The notes: generated from the sequence alone by a model not told the origin. 64,000 nt of DNA from Macrostomum hystrix (GCA_950097015.1 CATNEN010000034.1:3752001-3816000), one strand, 5' to 3'. Numbered from the stretch's first letter, positions 12,329-23,765 are shown. Program-made: numbers and translations.

Positions 12329-12829
12329 TTTCACGTTAATTCTGTCGCACGGTACTAAAAGTAGTGCGAGTTATAAGCGGACTAAGGCTAATAAGTCATG
12401 AAAAAGGTCCGTTATGTAGGGGTGTAATGCTTGGTTTACAGGTTTGGCCTTTAAGCTGTCCTTATTCCTTAGGGTTGCCTAGCTTGGTCTAGTGCAGCCC
12501 AACCGCCCTCCGATTAAAATTGGTTCTCAGAAACAACAAGAATATTAGTTTACGATAGACAGTTCTTTCTCAAAACCAGAAGAAGGCAAAAAGCAATAGC
12601 TAGCATCCAAGTTATCATCATCCAAGAAATTGAGCAACTAATTGTATATTTATTACGAATTAAATTAAACAAGCTAGAATTTTACAAATCGACAAAAAAT
12701 TAAAACACTCACACATGCGAAAAATGCGTTTCGATAAAAAATATCAGGAAAAAGTTGAAACTGAGCATAATAAATAATCTAGCGAAAGCATTAGCTTGAA
12801 ATGCGGAACTGTCATGTACAATAAATAGA
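12329..12829. other. Spacer between the ATAD5-like 3' end and CTNNBL1
   Basis: 500 bp without a gene. A minus-strand AATAAA lies near 12650 (TTTATT on +), about 180 nt past the ATAD5-like stop, and could be its poly(A) signal. The part nearest CTNNBL1 may be its outron. Nothing else recognised. Confidence 0.4.
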
Positions 12830-14912
12830 TTACTGACTATTAACCAGCGAGTTGCACTTTAGCAGGTAGTGCAGAGCGGACTCGCTCAGCTCAGTCAGGC
12901 CGACGCGACGATCGGCGTAGCGAACTAGAGAACGCCTTGAGTAGCCAACGAAAACGGCCACGCTGCGCATGAATGCGGCCCGGTCCAGAGCCTCGTCACG
13001 ACCGAACGGTCGACAGGCACGTCCCGGCGACTGGCGAAGATCACGAAGCAGACGGGTCAGAGCTGGCCGCGGCTCCAATGATGCAAACGACTGCGTAGAA
13101 GATTCTCCGTTGGACTCACCGCTGTTGCTAGGCAACAAAAGCAAACCTAGCATTAGACTTAGCCCAGCTGATGCTAAACGATCGGCAGCTTCGATGCAGC
13201 GTCGGCGTCGACGTCGGAGTCGATCGGCTAAGACGACAACGTCAGCCGTGCGAGAAATTGCTTTGAGTTGGAAGGCGCCTGCGGCAGCTCCGGCCAGCAG
13301 AGCGGCATCGATTGGCGCCGGCGTCACAGCGATCGACAGTCGGCAATTGACGTCGCCGTCGCGGAGACCAAGCAGCAACCAGTGCAGAGTATTCAACAAC
13401 TGGCCGATGTCACCGCGGCATGCGTCGACAAGAGCGACGGCCGCATCAGCTGTGAGCAGCCGACCAAGGCCCAGGCAGAGGACGCGGGCGTAGGCGGCCA
13501 CGAGAGGCCTGGTTGGCCGGCGGAGACGAAAAATTGGTGCGGCAGCATCGGCGGCGGACAGGCAGCGGACGCCGCGGCGAAACAACTCGGCATCGGCGGC
13601 TGCCAGCAGTACAGGCTTCCGGCTGACGGCACAGACGTCGGCAATTAGACGCCGCAGATTCGGCTCATCGTCGTGTGGGTTGTCAACATCGTCTAGCAGG
13701 ATTAGCCAGGCACCGCTTACTGACAGCTGTGGAACGGCAAGAGTCTTTTTAGCCTTTGTCCCCTGCATATGATAACAGATTGTCATAGAAAAACAAGCCT
13801 GTGATTCTCACATCAGCCACATCAAGTGTATCCGTCGCTTCATCCTCCGCCACAGACGGGCTTCGCCTGTCTTTCGCTTCCTTCTCCTTGCTCTCTGATG
13901 ATTCGCGGCGTCGTTTCCGCTGTACAACCTGGCAGCAGGTAGCGGCCAGTTGCAGCCGCTGTGCTAGCTGAGGCCCGTGACGCCGCTCCTCGGCTCCAAT
14001 CTCCAGCACGCGCAAGCCGGACTGGCGAGCTATTGCGCGCGCAACGCAACTCCGGCCGGGGCCTTCAATTAGCGCCATTCGACGGCCAACAGCGTTAGCC
14101 GACGCTGTCGACATCCAATCGGCCAGCTTTCGAACAGCCTCTGCGTTGCCAAGAACGCCAGAGGCGGAGCGCGGCGCGAGTAGGTCATTGAGAGCGCGTG
14201 TTTTGAACAGGCCATCCTTTTTATTAATAGAGCAATTTAAATTAGCGCGCAACTCTGTCAGATAACGACCAGCTGGCAGGCCGGGCTGCCAGGCGCGCAG
14301 TATTGTTAACTCGTCGCGAATAACGGCTGCTGCTTCAATCTCATCGGTAGGCAGGCTGTCAAGGCGAAATCGTAGCGTGGTAGCCGAGGCATCCACTGAC
14401 ACTGGCAATGCTTCGCTGTAATCATACAGCCCAGTGTCTAAATCGATCTTATCAGGCTTGTCAGATGAAAATTCGGCAGAGTCCAGCCTCATCGACTGTT
14501 TAGGAGCCAGCCAGCCAATGTGTTGACACCAGCCAGCTGGGAAAGGCCAACTACAAGAAACATAAGATTGAGAGGCCGCACCAGTGGCTCTAGTGAACTG
14601 TGGCCGAAAATCTGCATCCAGAAATGCTCGCCGACGAACTAGAGCGTCGGCGGGTAGCTGCCGACGACTGCTGAAGCTCGGCTGACTAAGCGAGTCAAGC
14701 CATTCAAATGAGCCGCCAGGCGATGACGACGGCGCATTTAAATCTATCTCTATAAGCCCGCACGGCGCGTCAGGTGCCGAGGTGACACGCGTCAAATATT
14801 TGACAATGCCACCGCTCTGTGACGAATTTTTTACTGCAGCTAAACGTTGCCGCCGTCGACGCTGTGGCTGCTGCATGCCAGCTGTAGACAAGAAGTAACC
14901 TGTATAGTTCAT
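12830..14912 (-). CDS. ATAD5: ATAD5/ELG1-like RFC-type AAA+ protein, short form
   Basis: Family role: large subunit of the alternative clamp loader that unloads PCNA. Two exons, 13812-14912 and 12830-13762, are split by a 49-nt intron (13763-13811), giving about 677 residues. RFC-box-like NDLLAPRSASGVLGNAEAVR precedes the ATP-site region MALIEGPGRSCVARAIARQ. Then comes GLRVLEIGAEERRHGPQLAQ (human FKIFEVNASSQRSGRQIL), Walker B-like WLILLDDVDNPHDDE and the lid ACRGDIGQLLNTLHWLL. The Walker A is degenerate: GPGRSC has no Lys-Thr. The protein is far shorter than human ATAD5 (about 1,840) and lacks most of the long N-terminus. The start at 14912 is chosen as the first ATG after an acceptor-like AG at 14923-14924; a second acceptor at about 14882 with ATG at 14876 is possible. 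RFC1 or CHTF18 are less likely on motif spacing. Confidence 0.78.
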
Positions 14913-17670
14913 TCTATTTGGTCTATATTATAGAAATGACACTACCTTGAAAAGGTACACAAAAGGGAGCTTGTAGTTCAGTGGCTAGAGCTTAGAATTT
15001 CTAACTGAGTGGCTTATGTCACTTAAACCCTCCATACTGTGATGTCTCAAATCTTTAGAAACACCTTTATACACAAGTGATGTATATTGTATTTGCCTAC
15101 TTTGATCAGTCAGAATTTTATAATACCATAATATAAAGCTAATTTTCAACAATTTGAGGTGTCCAGAAACATTTTTATTAATGTAGCTCTTAATTCTGTA
15201 GCAGCTAGCCATTTTAGCACGACTAGGCTCCATGAAACTAAATTATCTACTGCCAAACAGCAGTTCCTTCTTTGGGAATGAAAAGGTGCAGTTTTGCAGA
15301 ACCAGAATCTCTAGAACCTGATGCAACAGCACCAAGGAATCATATGGTCAGTGATAGTCTTACAGTGGCAGTGACAATTAACCCCCCAGAAGGACTGAGA
15401 ACTCGAGACTTTGAAACTTTTTTTAATCCTCAATCAACTTTACCTACAATCATTACAGGTTATTAAATTGGATCTAAGTTGTTGTCCCTGATATTGATTT
15501 TTGTTAAGTGGCTAGGGCCTTTCTACCACAGAAATTTAATGTGGTAATGGACTAGCCAGTTGTTACAAGACTTAAAACTCAGTGGAGAACCTCTGAGTGC
15601 AATGGCAAGGTGGCTCTATGCTAGCAACAAGCAGCAAAAGTAGCTGGCAGAGTTAGAAGCTGCCATTGTTTCATGCTGGTTGACCTTCACAGCTACTGAA
15701 TATTGTTATCCAAAGATTTAGGGCACCCAAAAATATACCATTCAATCAGCATATTTTCATAAGCAAACATTTTCCTATTTTTAGCATTAAAAGTAATCTA
15801 GCAAGGTTATACTTTAAAATCTATATTTAAGTTAACTTCATTGTTAAGTAGTCTAGTAGTAATTAACTTTTGAGTATGTTGGAGTAGTTTTGAGATAGAG
15901 TGTAGCTATTTATGTTGATATCTAAATAATAAGGTCTAGGTCTCTTATTTATTAGGGGCCTATTCCCCTATTATATGAAATGTAATTTTTTATCTATTCT
16001 ATAATCAAAGCTACCTGTTACAAAATTGACTTGGTCTAACACTTTATATAATTAAAATAATAATTATGATTGGTATCTGTTAAAAAAAATTATGTTGGGC
16101 TAGAAATAGGCCTATCTTCAGATCTTAAAAGTAGGCAAAAAATAAGCCTATTTAGACTAAGCCACCATTACTCCAAATTATTTGCATATCTCCCAATGGA
16201 ATAAATGCTGATGCCTGTCAAACAAAATACCTTTCTTGACATTTTTGGTTTTGTATAGCAATTTTGTATTACTGTCTTTTTTCAAGATAGGCCCTAGTAT
16301 TAAATGTTTAAATGATAAATTTTTACAATGCCAATCAACTTGTATTTATCTAGAAATAAGGCACGACACATGTGTAAGTAATTTATTTTGTATAGGTAAG
16401 ATTGATTATTAAAATAACCTGACCTTATACCATATTAGGTTTAATTTAAATATTGTAAAGACATGAAAATCACACCTTGATAAATGCTGCCAATCATTGT
16501 GCAGTGCCTTAAAGCAATTAACAAGTTTATTTATTATCAGCTATGTGCATCTACTATAAAGCCTAAAGGCTTACCACCTTAATCAATTTATGTAAACAAT
16601 TAAATTGTTAACTTTCCACATCATTTTATCAAGTTAGCTGTAAATGTTAGTAAATGTAGCATTTAGGTGCAACATTTTTTGAGAATATAGGCCTAGGCTA
16701 ACTAACAATAGTTACAATAGAAATTGAGCAGTATTTATAGTTTTTTGTTTGTTAATTAACATAACTAAAATGTTATTAGGCCTACTATTAAATACTAGAT
16801 CTATTGATGATAAAATAAATATGTTAGCAAGTCACAGAACAGAGGTCGTATGGCATGCTCTAGCTTTAGCTTAGTTATAGCTCATTATTGAAATATAAAT
16901 TCTTAACTGTGACACAAGTCAAGGAGAGCATTATAGCATGGGCATGGTCATAGATTGCTAAGGCCAAGCAAAAAATGATTTTGCTAACTTAGTAGGCCTA
17001 AATTCCAATTAAATAATAAAAGTAAACAGTCACAAAACAGGCCCTAACCTAAGCATAAAGCTGTCATTTGTTTATATTATTAGTGTAATATTATTATCTT
17101 CATGCTAAAATATATAATAAAATAATAACCCAAAACACAAGTAAAATCTGTGTTAGGTAAATTTTATGGCTTGCAATTGCTCAACTAGGCCTAATACTAA
17201 GTATATAGGAAAAAATAGTTGACTTTAAATGTAACATTAATGCTAATGATCGAGAGATTCGAGACTGGATTTCACAGGCTTTAGGTAGCTATGTACCTAT
17301 TAGTTTTACTTTAGGCCTAATACAATAGTACATATATACGGTGCCTGTCTATATGTAGGCAGGCATATATTGAACAGAGTTTGCACAGACACGTCGTATT
17401 ATATTTCTCGCGTAGATTTAACAAAATGTTGATTGCTTCTGGTTTCAGACTAGACTCTGTACATACAATACAAGCTAGCGCACATTAAATTCGTAAACTC
17501 GTGAGACAATTCACTGCGGCAGTAATGATGACATGACTTGAGATAAAGAGCTTTCGAAATATGAAAGTAAATTAAATTAAATAAATAAAAAAATATTTAT
17601 TTTAACAAAGAGACGAGATTTGAAAATTCGTTTTACTTTACTTACTGCTTAGCAGTCCTGACGACTGAAT
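14913..17670. other. AT-rich, array-free spacer 5' of the ATAD5-like gene
   Basis: Long AT-rich segment with no convincing exon. The octamer TAGGCCTA and close variants recur (around 15955, 16110, 16690, 16780, 17000, 17190, 17310), unlike in gene bodies. A tRNA-like relic resembling the SINE-A head is at about 14968-15040. The short open frames here show no family features. Confidence 0.5.
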
Positions 17671-17689
17671 AGTTCAGATTGTCAGGCAT

Positions 17690-18930
17690 GATTGATACGT
17701 ATATAACATTCACCGACAGATATTCCGCTCGATATTCCGATCGATATTTTTATATGAAACTAAATGTAGCAAAACAAATGAATCACCGTGAACTACTTGG
17801 TTGGTCGCTGGAAAAAAAAGATAAAAAGGGACAAACACTTACATTTGAAAAGAGCAAGCAGATGAATGTTCTAATTGCAATTTGAACCTCTTTACGGCAT
17901 AAATGCATTACAGAACATAATAAAAACATCCAGCTACAGTTCAGGATGATCGATGAACGCCAGGGACGATGCATCAACTGTAGGCTCAGGTCTTCAAATA
18001 ACTGTCGGGATGATTGATTAACGGTCGGGACGATGCATTAACAGTCGGGACAGGCCTTTAAATAACTGTCGGGATGATTGATTAACGGTCGGGACGATGG
18101 TCCGACAGTTAATGCATCATCCCGACAGTTAATTCATCGTCCCGACAGTAAAATCACCACCTGACCCGACAGTTATTGCAACATCCCGACAGTTAATGCA
18201 TCATCCCGACAGTTAATTCATCGTCCCGACAGTAAAATCACCACCTGACCCGACAGTTATTGCAACATCCCGACAGTTAATGCATCATCCCGACAGTTAA
18301 TTCATCGTCCCGACAGTAAAATCACCACCTGACCCGACAGTTATTGCAACATCCCGACAGTTAATGCATCATCCCGACAGTTAATTCATCGTCCCGACAG
18401 TAAAATCACCACCTGACCCGACAGTTATTGCAACATCCCGACAGTTAATGCATCATCCCGACAGTTAATTCATCGTCCCGACAGTAAAATCACCACCTGA
18501 CCCGACAGTTATTGCAACATCCCGACAGTTAATGCATCATCCCGACAGTTAATTCATCGTCCCGACAGTAAAATCACCACCTGACCCGAGAGTTATTGCA
18601 ACATCCCGACAGTTAATGCATCATCCCGACAGTTCATTCATCGTCCCGACAGTTAAATCACCACCTGACCCGAAATACATCATTCATCTGTAGCAAGAGT
18701 ATTTTATGAAATAAAATGCATTTCAACTGTTTTGTTCTGGAGAAAAAATTGTTGAAAGTGATAATTATTATTAAAAACTAAATTGAGTAAAATAAAAATA
18801 AAGAGAGTTTTTGTTTTCCTTTTTTGTTCTCTTTAGCTTTTGTTTAAGTACACTACATTATCTGTCGGAATATCGATCGGAATATCGAGCGGGATATCGA
18901 GCGGGATAAGTTACACTCGTATGATTGATA
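17690..18930. repeat. Foldback-like satellite block with inverted flanks
   Basis: Outer inverted repeats: GATATTCCGCTCGATATTCC near 17719-17745 and its imperfect reverse complement near 18866-18905. Between them are CCCGACAGTTAATGCATCAT-type monomers of about 20 bp. From about 18105 to 18670 they form about seven copies of an 84-bp higher-order unit (three 20-mers plus one 24-mer). From about 17945 to 18100 the same monomers run in the opposite orientation. Confidence 0.85.
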
Positions 18931-18939
18931 AAATAAAAT

Positions 18940-19170
18940 CTGGCAGCGGAGTCATGGCCGAGGCAACCAAGTCCCTTAATTGGCCCTGGCCCTCGTGCAC
19001 CAGCCGACGGAGCGGAAGCGCCGAGGCCAACTGTGAAGTCAGCGAACTGTGACGCTGACTGACTGTTTTATGGCTGCCTTGCAGGTGCTGGATGTCAGCC
19101 CCCAGCTGCCTGCCCCTCCCGTCTGTTTCGGGAGCGCAAGTGCGCAAGAGGTCATTTGCTCTTGCGTATC
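18940..19170 (-). other. GC-rich island with a possible gene fragment
   Basis: GC-rich stretch abruptly next to the satellite block. On the minus strand it stays open for 78 codons with HSSLTSQLASALPLRRLVHE, which looks like coding sequence, but no family is recognised and no start or splice partners are clear. It could be an exon remnant or captured fragment. Confidence 0.3.
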
Positions 19171-19538
19171 TCTATCTATATATCTATTGAATGCTGCAGA
19201 TTGTTACTGTGGGCGCGAAATTCAGTAATGTTTGTCAGTAATGCAATATGTATATATATATATATATATTGACGAGAGTGTTCAGTATTGTTGAAGAAAG
19301 CATTCCTGAAGCTCAAAAAACACAAAAAAAAGGATTCGACATATCACAAACAAGCAAGAACGTATTGGCAAACAGGATATTAAACCCTCCCCGCCGAAAT
19401 TAGGGCACTTAACTTCGACTAGACTAACCTAAAGTCACGAATTCACAATATCTAAATCGACCCTTGCATATATTAAGCGCAATTTGCTAGCGAAAAATGA
19501 AAGAACTTTGCAACTTTAAAATAGGTCGTAAAAAGAAA
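19171..19538. other. Spacer downstream of the NRF1-like gene
   Basis: AT-rich unique sequence with a (TA)n run at about 19253-19270. No gene seen. Confidence 0.4.
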
Positions 19539-19544
19539 TTTATT
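19539..19544 (-). promoter_or_regulatory. Poly(A) signal AATAAA of the NRF1-like gene
   Basis: AATAAA on the minus strand begins 3 nt after the TAA stop (19548-19550). If used, the 3' UTR would be only a few tens of bases. Confidence 0.5.
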
Positions 19545-19547
19545 GCA

Positions 19548-22500
19548 TTAGTTTATCAAGTGTTCCTGCCCATAGTACTGGTAACACGCTCTGACAGCTT
19601 CGCGTAGAGCGCTAGTGTAGCCGAGATCTCCACGCTCCCGTTCCGTTCGCCGGTCCTCTTGAATGCTAAGAAAAGGCAGCACGTCCAGCGGCCACCAGGC
19701 CGGACGTTGGTCGTTACAGCCCCAGCGAATTCGGCGACACCTTCGTCGTCTACCGCCGATATCGGAATCTTCACCGCCGCCGCCACGGTCGTTCCAGAGC
19801 CGGACTAGGCGCAGTAGCAGGCGCCGTATCGAATCGACGTCGTACTCGGCGAGGCGGGCGATTTGACCGCGTCGAATCAGTACCGGTAGTTGGACGGCAG
19901 TTTCAGCGCTGGAACGCTGCGCAGATTGACAGTCCACCAAAGGGCTCGGCTGGTCGTCCTGCAGCTGCGACACGTCTGTAACCCGACGGTGATCGCCTAT
20001 CAATAGATCAGAAGAACTCGAAGTTGCCAATCGTGGGGGCCGTTGTGGAGTCGGTTGCGGTTGTTGCTGTACGGACACTGTCGCAGGACGCGACTCAATT
20101 CTAACGATAGTATATCTGTGTGTAATTAGTGGTTGTAGTGAAAGCAATAATCAGTATTAATCTGTATTGATACGTATTAAAGTTATATTTTCTGGCGAAT
20201 TTCTAGTCAGAATTCTCTAACCTGGAAACAGCAGGTGCCGGAAGTGATAAGTTTGTTGGGGCGCGAATCCACAATGACGGCTGTCGCAACTGTGGCGCCG
20301 GTAGCTGCGTGGTTGGAGGCGGTGGAGGCGGCGGTGGCGGCAGTGGTGGTTGCACAGTTTGATCCTCCAGCGTCTCATTGTCGGTCTGCGTGCCCAGAGA
20401 TCGCCGGACTGGCTCCTGCAACATCTTTGGCTGCTTCTCCAGCTCGTGCAACTCATCGGCAAGTGCTCCGGGCAGCAGGTCAGCTGATTCGACGCCAGAT
20501 TTTCTCTTCGATTCAATCGGCGCTACCTCCGGTTGCTGGTCAGAAATGAACCCCGCTTCTGCATCAGTTTCCGGTTCCAACTGAACCGCATCAGGCACTG
20601 CGAGGAGAGGAAGTTCCAGCAGGTGCGATTGACAGTGAAATCTGTAACATCGGCGAACGACCTCGCGAAGAGCTTCGGCATGGCTGGACACGCGGTTTCG
20701 TTGCTCGTTAGTGCGCCAGTCCTGCGGAACAAATTGCGAAAAAACATTGACTAAGGCACTTAAATGATTCAAGTAAATAACCGATAAATATATTATTCTA
20801 TGCACTGAACAAACTAATTTATTACACCTGTCCTAATTGGGTCACATATGTGCAGGCGAAGCACTGCTGCACTTGTTCAGTGCATGGACTGGGGGAGGGG
20901 CGCAACAGTGCAGGTGGGCTGCGGGCAATGGCACATCATTTGGTGACACTAGACTCGCAGCCATGCAGCGTTGAGGCAATTCTGCCCATTTCGCTGACTC
21001 ATGAGCACACGCTCACCCAGGTGTGTACATCTTTCTCATCGTCAGGCAGCGTACACTTTCAAATTGCCTTGAGGTTTGGCCCTGAAGGGCGCAAATTTCA
21101 CGACAAGCCCTCAAGCCTTCTCTCCGCGGCTGCGCCCCAGATAAATGTGGCCTCGCCGCGGAATCGAGTTCCGGGACCTCAGCGGGAGAGGCAAACTCAC
21201 CGCTCTGCCACTGACTCTCTCACACCAGCATCAGGATCAGAAAAATTAACCATCTAATTTCTCTTTTGCAGTCTTCCACAGTCCTTTAAAACACTGAAAT
21301 GAGTCTCTGAAATGAAATGAAATACTTTATCGACTAATTACAACGTATAAGTATAATGAATATGCCTTTATATTTACTTAATGTTTCAACATAGTAACTT
21401 GAAAATATAACTTTCTCGTGTTGAATAAGATAGCGATAGCGGTAATATAGTTTTATTAGAAACAGGCATGTTACGACATCGATAATAAGCGTTTTAGCTC
21501 AATGCACAGTTTAATCGAGGCACCTCATGGCAATAAAGAGAAAAACTTCGAAATCTGTTGCATCGTCATGTTGAGATTCGCCATGACTGCTGCCCTGATA
21601 ATTCCTTTGAAGAATCTGTTCGGAAATCTTCGACCGATTGCTATTATGTGGCAAGCACTGGGCAAGCGAAAGTCTCCGATTTTAGAAGCAACAAACGAGC
21701 CATTGAAGTAGATTTGGCTAACAGAATCCGACCTTGACACTGCGATATCGATCCAGGTTTCGGCACTATTTGGTAGTACATTCAAAGACGTATAAAAACC
21801 GATTGGTACATTATACAACATCCTGTTAGGCTGGTCGTGCTCCCAGAAATGTGGTCCGAGCTTTGTCGAATCGCTGCAGTTAGCGGTATCAAAAAACGGC
21901 TGCACCTTGGGAAGCCTCCTCAGCCTCATTAGCCAGGTGAAACGGCCGCCGCTCACAATGTTGCCCACATCCACAGTCGACGCATACGAAGATGAGCCGT
22001 CGAATTCGGCTCCGTCCTCTGTCCACTTCACATTCTCACTGCTCAGTCGGTAGTGGCCGGCGTCAGCCTGGCACACGAGGTTGTCGAACCTGCTGTCGCC
22101 TCCGGCCAGCCACACGCCGACAAAGTGAGCAGCCAGGGACTCGGAGCAGCTCGAGAGAGACGAGACTCGGTACACAGCGCACCGACTAGCGGTTGGAGAC
22201 TCGACTGCGATAGGCTGAATGTCGCGACACACCGTCTGGTAGTGGAAGAGGCAGCAGGCAGCGGTCCGCTCACCCCACTGCGCGACCAGGTCGCCGGAAA
22301 GTGAGCTCGACCGGAACAGACAGGGGATCACACTCGGCGCCTGCCAGCAGTCGATGGCGGCGCTGCCAGTGAGGCACTGGTTGGTGAGCTTGCACCAGCG
22401 CCTTCTGCAGCCGGCTGAGACGGCAGTGAGCAGCAGGGCATACAGGTAAACAGACTTAACCGACAGCATTACAAAAGTTACTCTCAACAGAAGACAGTGA

Positions 22501-23765
22501 GCTAAAAGGCTAGAGCTACACAGCTGGATCTACTAATGAAATTTAGCAGACCCAGTATTGATTTTATGCAGCCGCCAACTGCTGAAGTGTTGAGGCCCGG
22601 TTCAAATATTAACGCAGCAGTCGCGAAGCAAGGCAGTTTAGTTTAGGCAGGAAAGACTGCACAAGGCAGCTGCTTGCCTTCCCACCAAAACAATTTTTGC
22701 CCAGCAGCCTATTGTGTTTATCACTTTACTACGTAAATAACTAACAGGGGCTTGCCTCTCCTCATTTGTATAATTCATGTTGCTGTTTGCTGTGCTGAAA
22801 TTCCAATCAATACTGTCTAAAATAGTATGATTCTGAAGGCTGCGGTATAAAAAAGCTTTTTTATAAAGCTTTAGAGGTTTTGTGCGTTCTTGTTGCTGTT
22901 CACGTGTCCTGTTGATGAGGGGTTGAGTTTTTTAGGCAGAATTTTTTTGGACGCCGCCTTGGAGAGAATGCTTGACGACGACAACAAAGAAAATCAGGAC
23001 AGATTTACATACCTGTGTGTGTGTGCATGCGTACGCATGTGTGTGCTCAGGACTTAGCAAACTGTGTATTTAATGAGTGTTTAATAGTTCTGGTTCTACG
23101 CACTGAGCATTGTACGCACCGACCTGTTTAACATTCCGCCAGGGCAGCAGATGGTCCGGCCACCATTGCGGTTTTGCAGCCAGATTATCCCAGAGCAGCT
23201 GTCCACGTCCTGTAGACAGCTTGAGCATTTCGGGAACAAATCTTCTCAGCTGGCCAACCGGCATTTCCTCCAATCGGACTTGCTCGCCTTCAACAATGAG
23301 CTCCGGCAGGGACACGCAAGGTGACGAGCTACCAAGAGCGGATGCGGAGGCCGCGGCAGTGGCCAGTAGCGACTCGCTGGTCCAAGCCGTGACTTCTGGT
23401 GCCAGAAGGCGGAGGTGGCTGCGCAAGGGCTCGCTGCCTTCCACGCTCATCTGCCATTGAAACTCATCTGCATCGTCGGCAGACGCTTGGGCGTTCTGCG
23501 GGCGACGCCGTTCCAGCAGGACCACGGCACACTGACGCATAGCGCCGCCAGCCCTGGCCAGACGGCAAGCTCGGCGGGCCAGGTCGCGAAACGCGGCCGA
23601 GGCGGCTGCGGCGGCGGCGGCGGACGTGGATTCTTTGAACTGTCGGGCATTGGCGCGGCATCGATGCTTCCCAGCACTGTTGGCGCGGTCGCCTCCAGCA
23701 TCGGCGACGAAGGCACGTTTAGACTGCAGTTGTTTTGTTTTAGTTGATGAAGAACTCGTTTCCAT
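19548..23765 (-). CDS. NRF1: NRF1/EWG-family transcription factor with a duplicated DNA-binding region
   Basis: Nuclear factor of the NRF1/P3A2/erect-wing family, which binds GCGCATGCGC-type promoter sites. Exons: 23124-23765, 20222-20721 and 19548-20115, in frame, about 569 residues. Exon 1 carries a basic region (KHRCRANARQFKEST) and LPELIVEGEQVRLEEMPVGQ, LRRFVPEMLKLSTGRG and KPQWWPDHLLPW. Exon 2 continues DWRTNEQRNRVSSHAEALRE VVRRCYRFH, exactly where human NRF1 reads DVRTEEQKQRVSWTQALRTI. Exon 3 repeats the module: LPVLIRRGQIARLAEYDVDS, RPAWWPLDVLPFL, ERERGDLGYTSALREAVRAC and YQYYGQEHL before the stop. Exon 2 also has a poly-Pro run. Intron 1 contains a SINE and a nested gene; a 28-bp array lies upstream. 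It is diverged from human NRF1 and may be a paralog. Confidence 0.85.
20818..21245 (-). mobile_element. SINE-B copy with SINE-A-type tail
   Basis: In reverse orientation. A tRNA-like head (box B GGTCCCGGAACTCGATTCC, near 21160-21180) is followed by a body (GATGAGAAAG, AGTCAGCGAAATGGGCAGAA, GTCTAGTGTCACCAAATGAT). It ends with CCAGTCCATG..CAGGTGTAAT, the tail of the other SINE family. It is the most complete SINE-B head in the window. It sits in intron 1 of the NRF1-like gene. Confidence 0.85.
21525..22469 (-). CDS. Secreted LamG/concanavalin-like domain protein nested in the NRF1-like intron
   Basis: Single uninterrupted frame of 314 residues. It starts with a signal peptide (MLSVKSVYLYALLLTAVSAG) and then a Cys-rich N-terminal part. 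From about residue 165 there is a LamG-like jelly-roll pattern: EFDGSSSYASTVDVGNIVSG GRFTWLMRLRR, ETWIDIAVSR, QIYFNGSFVASK and a closing FKGIIRAAVMANLNMT. It is probably extracellular, with a ligand unknown to me. It lies in intron 1 of the NRF1-like gene on the same strand. The ATG at 22467-22469 is chosen because it begins the signal peptide; an acceptor-like CCTTTTAG ends at 22502, 32 nt upstream. Family role is inferred from pattern only. Confidence 0.72.
   Translation of the reverse strand: MLSVKSVYLYALLLTAVSAGCRRRWCKLTNQCLTGSAAIDCWQAPSVIPCLFRSSSLSGDLVAQWGERTAACCLFHYQTVCRDIQPIAVESPTASRCAVYRVSSLSSCSESLAAHFVGVWLAGGDSRFDNLVCQADAGHYRLSSENVKWTEDGAEFDGSSSYASTVDVGNIVSGGRFTWLMRLRRLPKVQPFFDTANCSDSTKLGPHFWEHDQPNRMLYNVPIGFYTSLNVLPNSAETWIDIAVSRSDSVSQIYFNGSFVASKIGDFRLPSACHIIAIGRRFPNRFFKGIIRAAVMANLNMTMQQISKFFSLLP
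22985..23062 (+). mobile_element. Degraded SINE-B fragment
   Basis: GAAAATCAGGACAGATTTAC..CCTGTGTGTGTG..GTGCTCAGGA parallels the SINE-B body copy at 50.4-50.6 kb. Short and diverged. Confidence 0.45.

Noticed and set aside
12969-13648. Plus-strand frames of 174 and 126 codons
   Set aside because: Antisense shadows of the ATAD5-like second exon; no family features.
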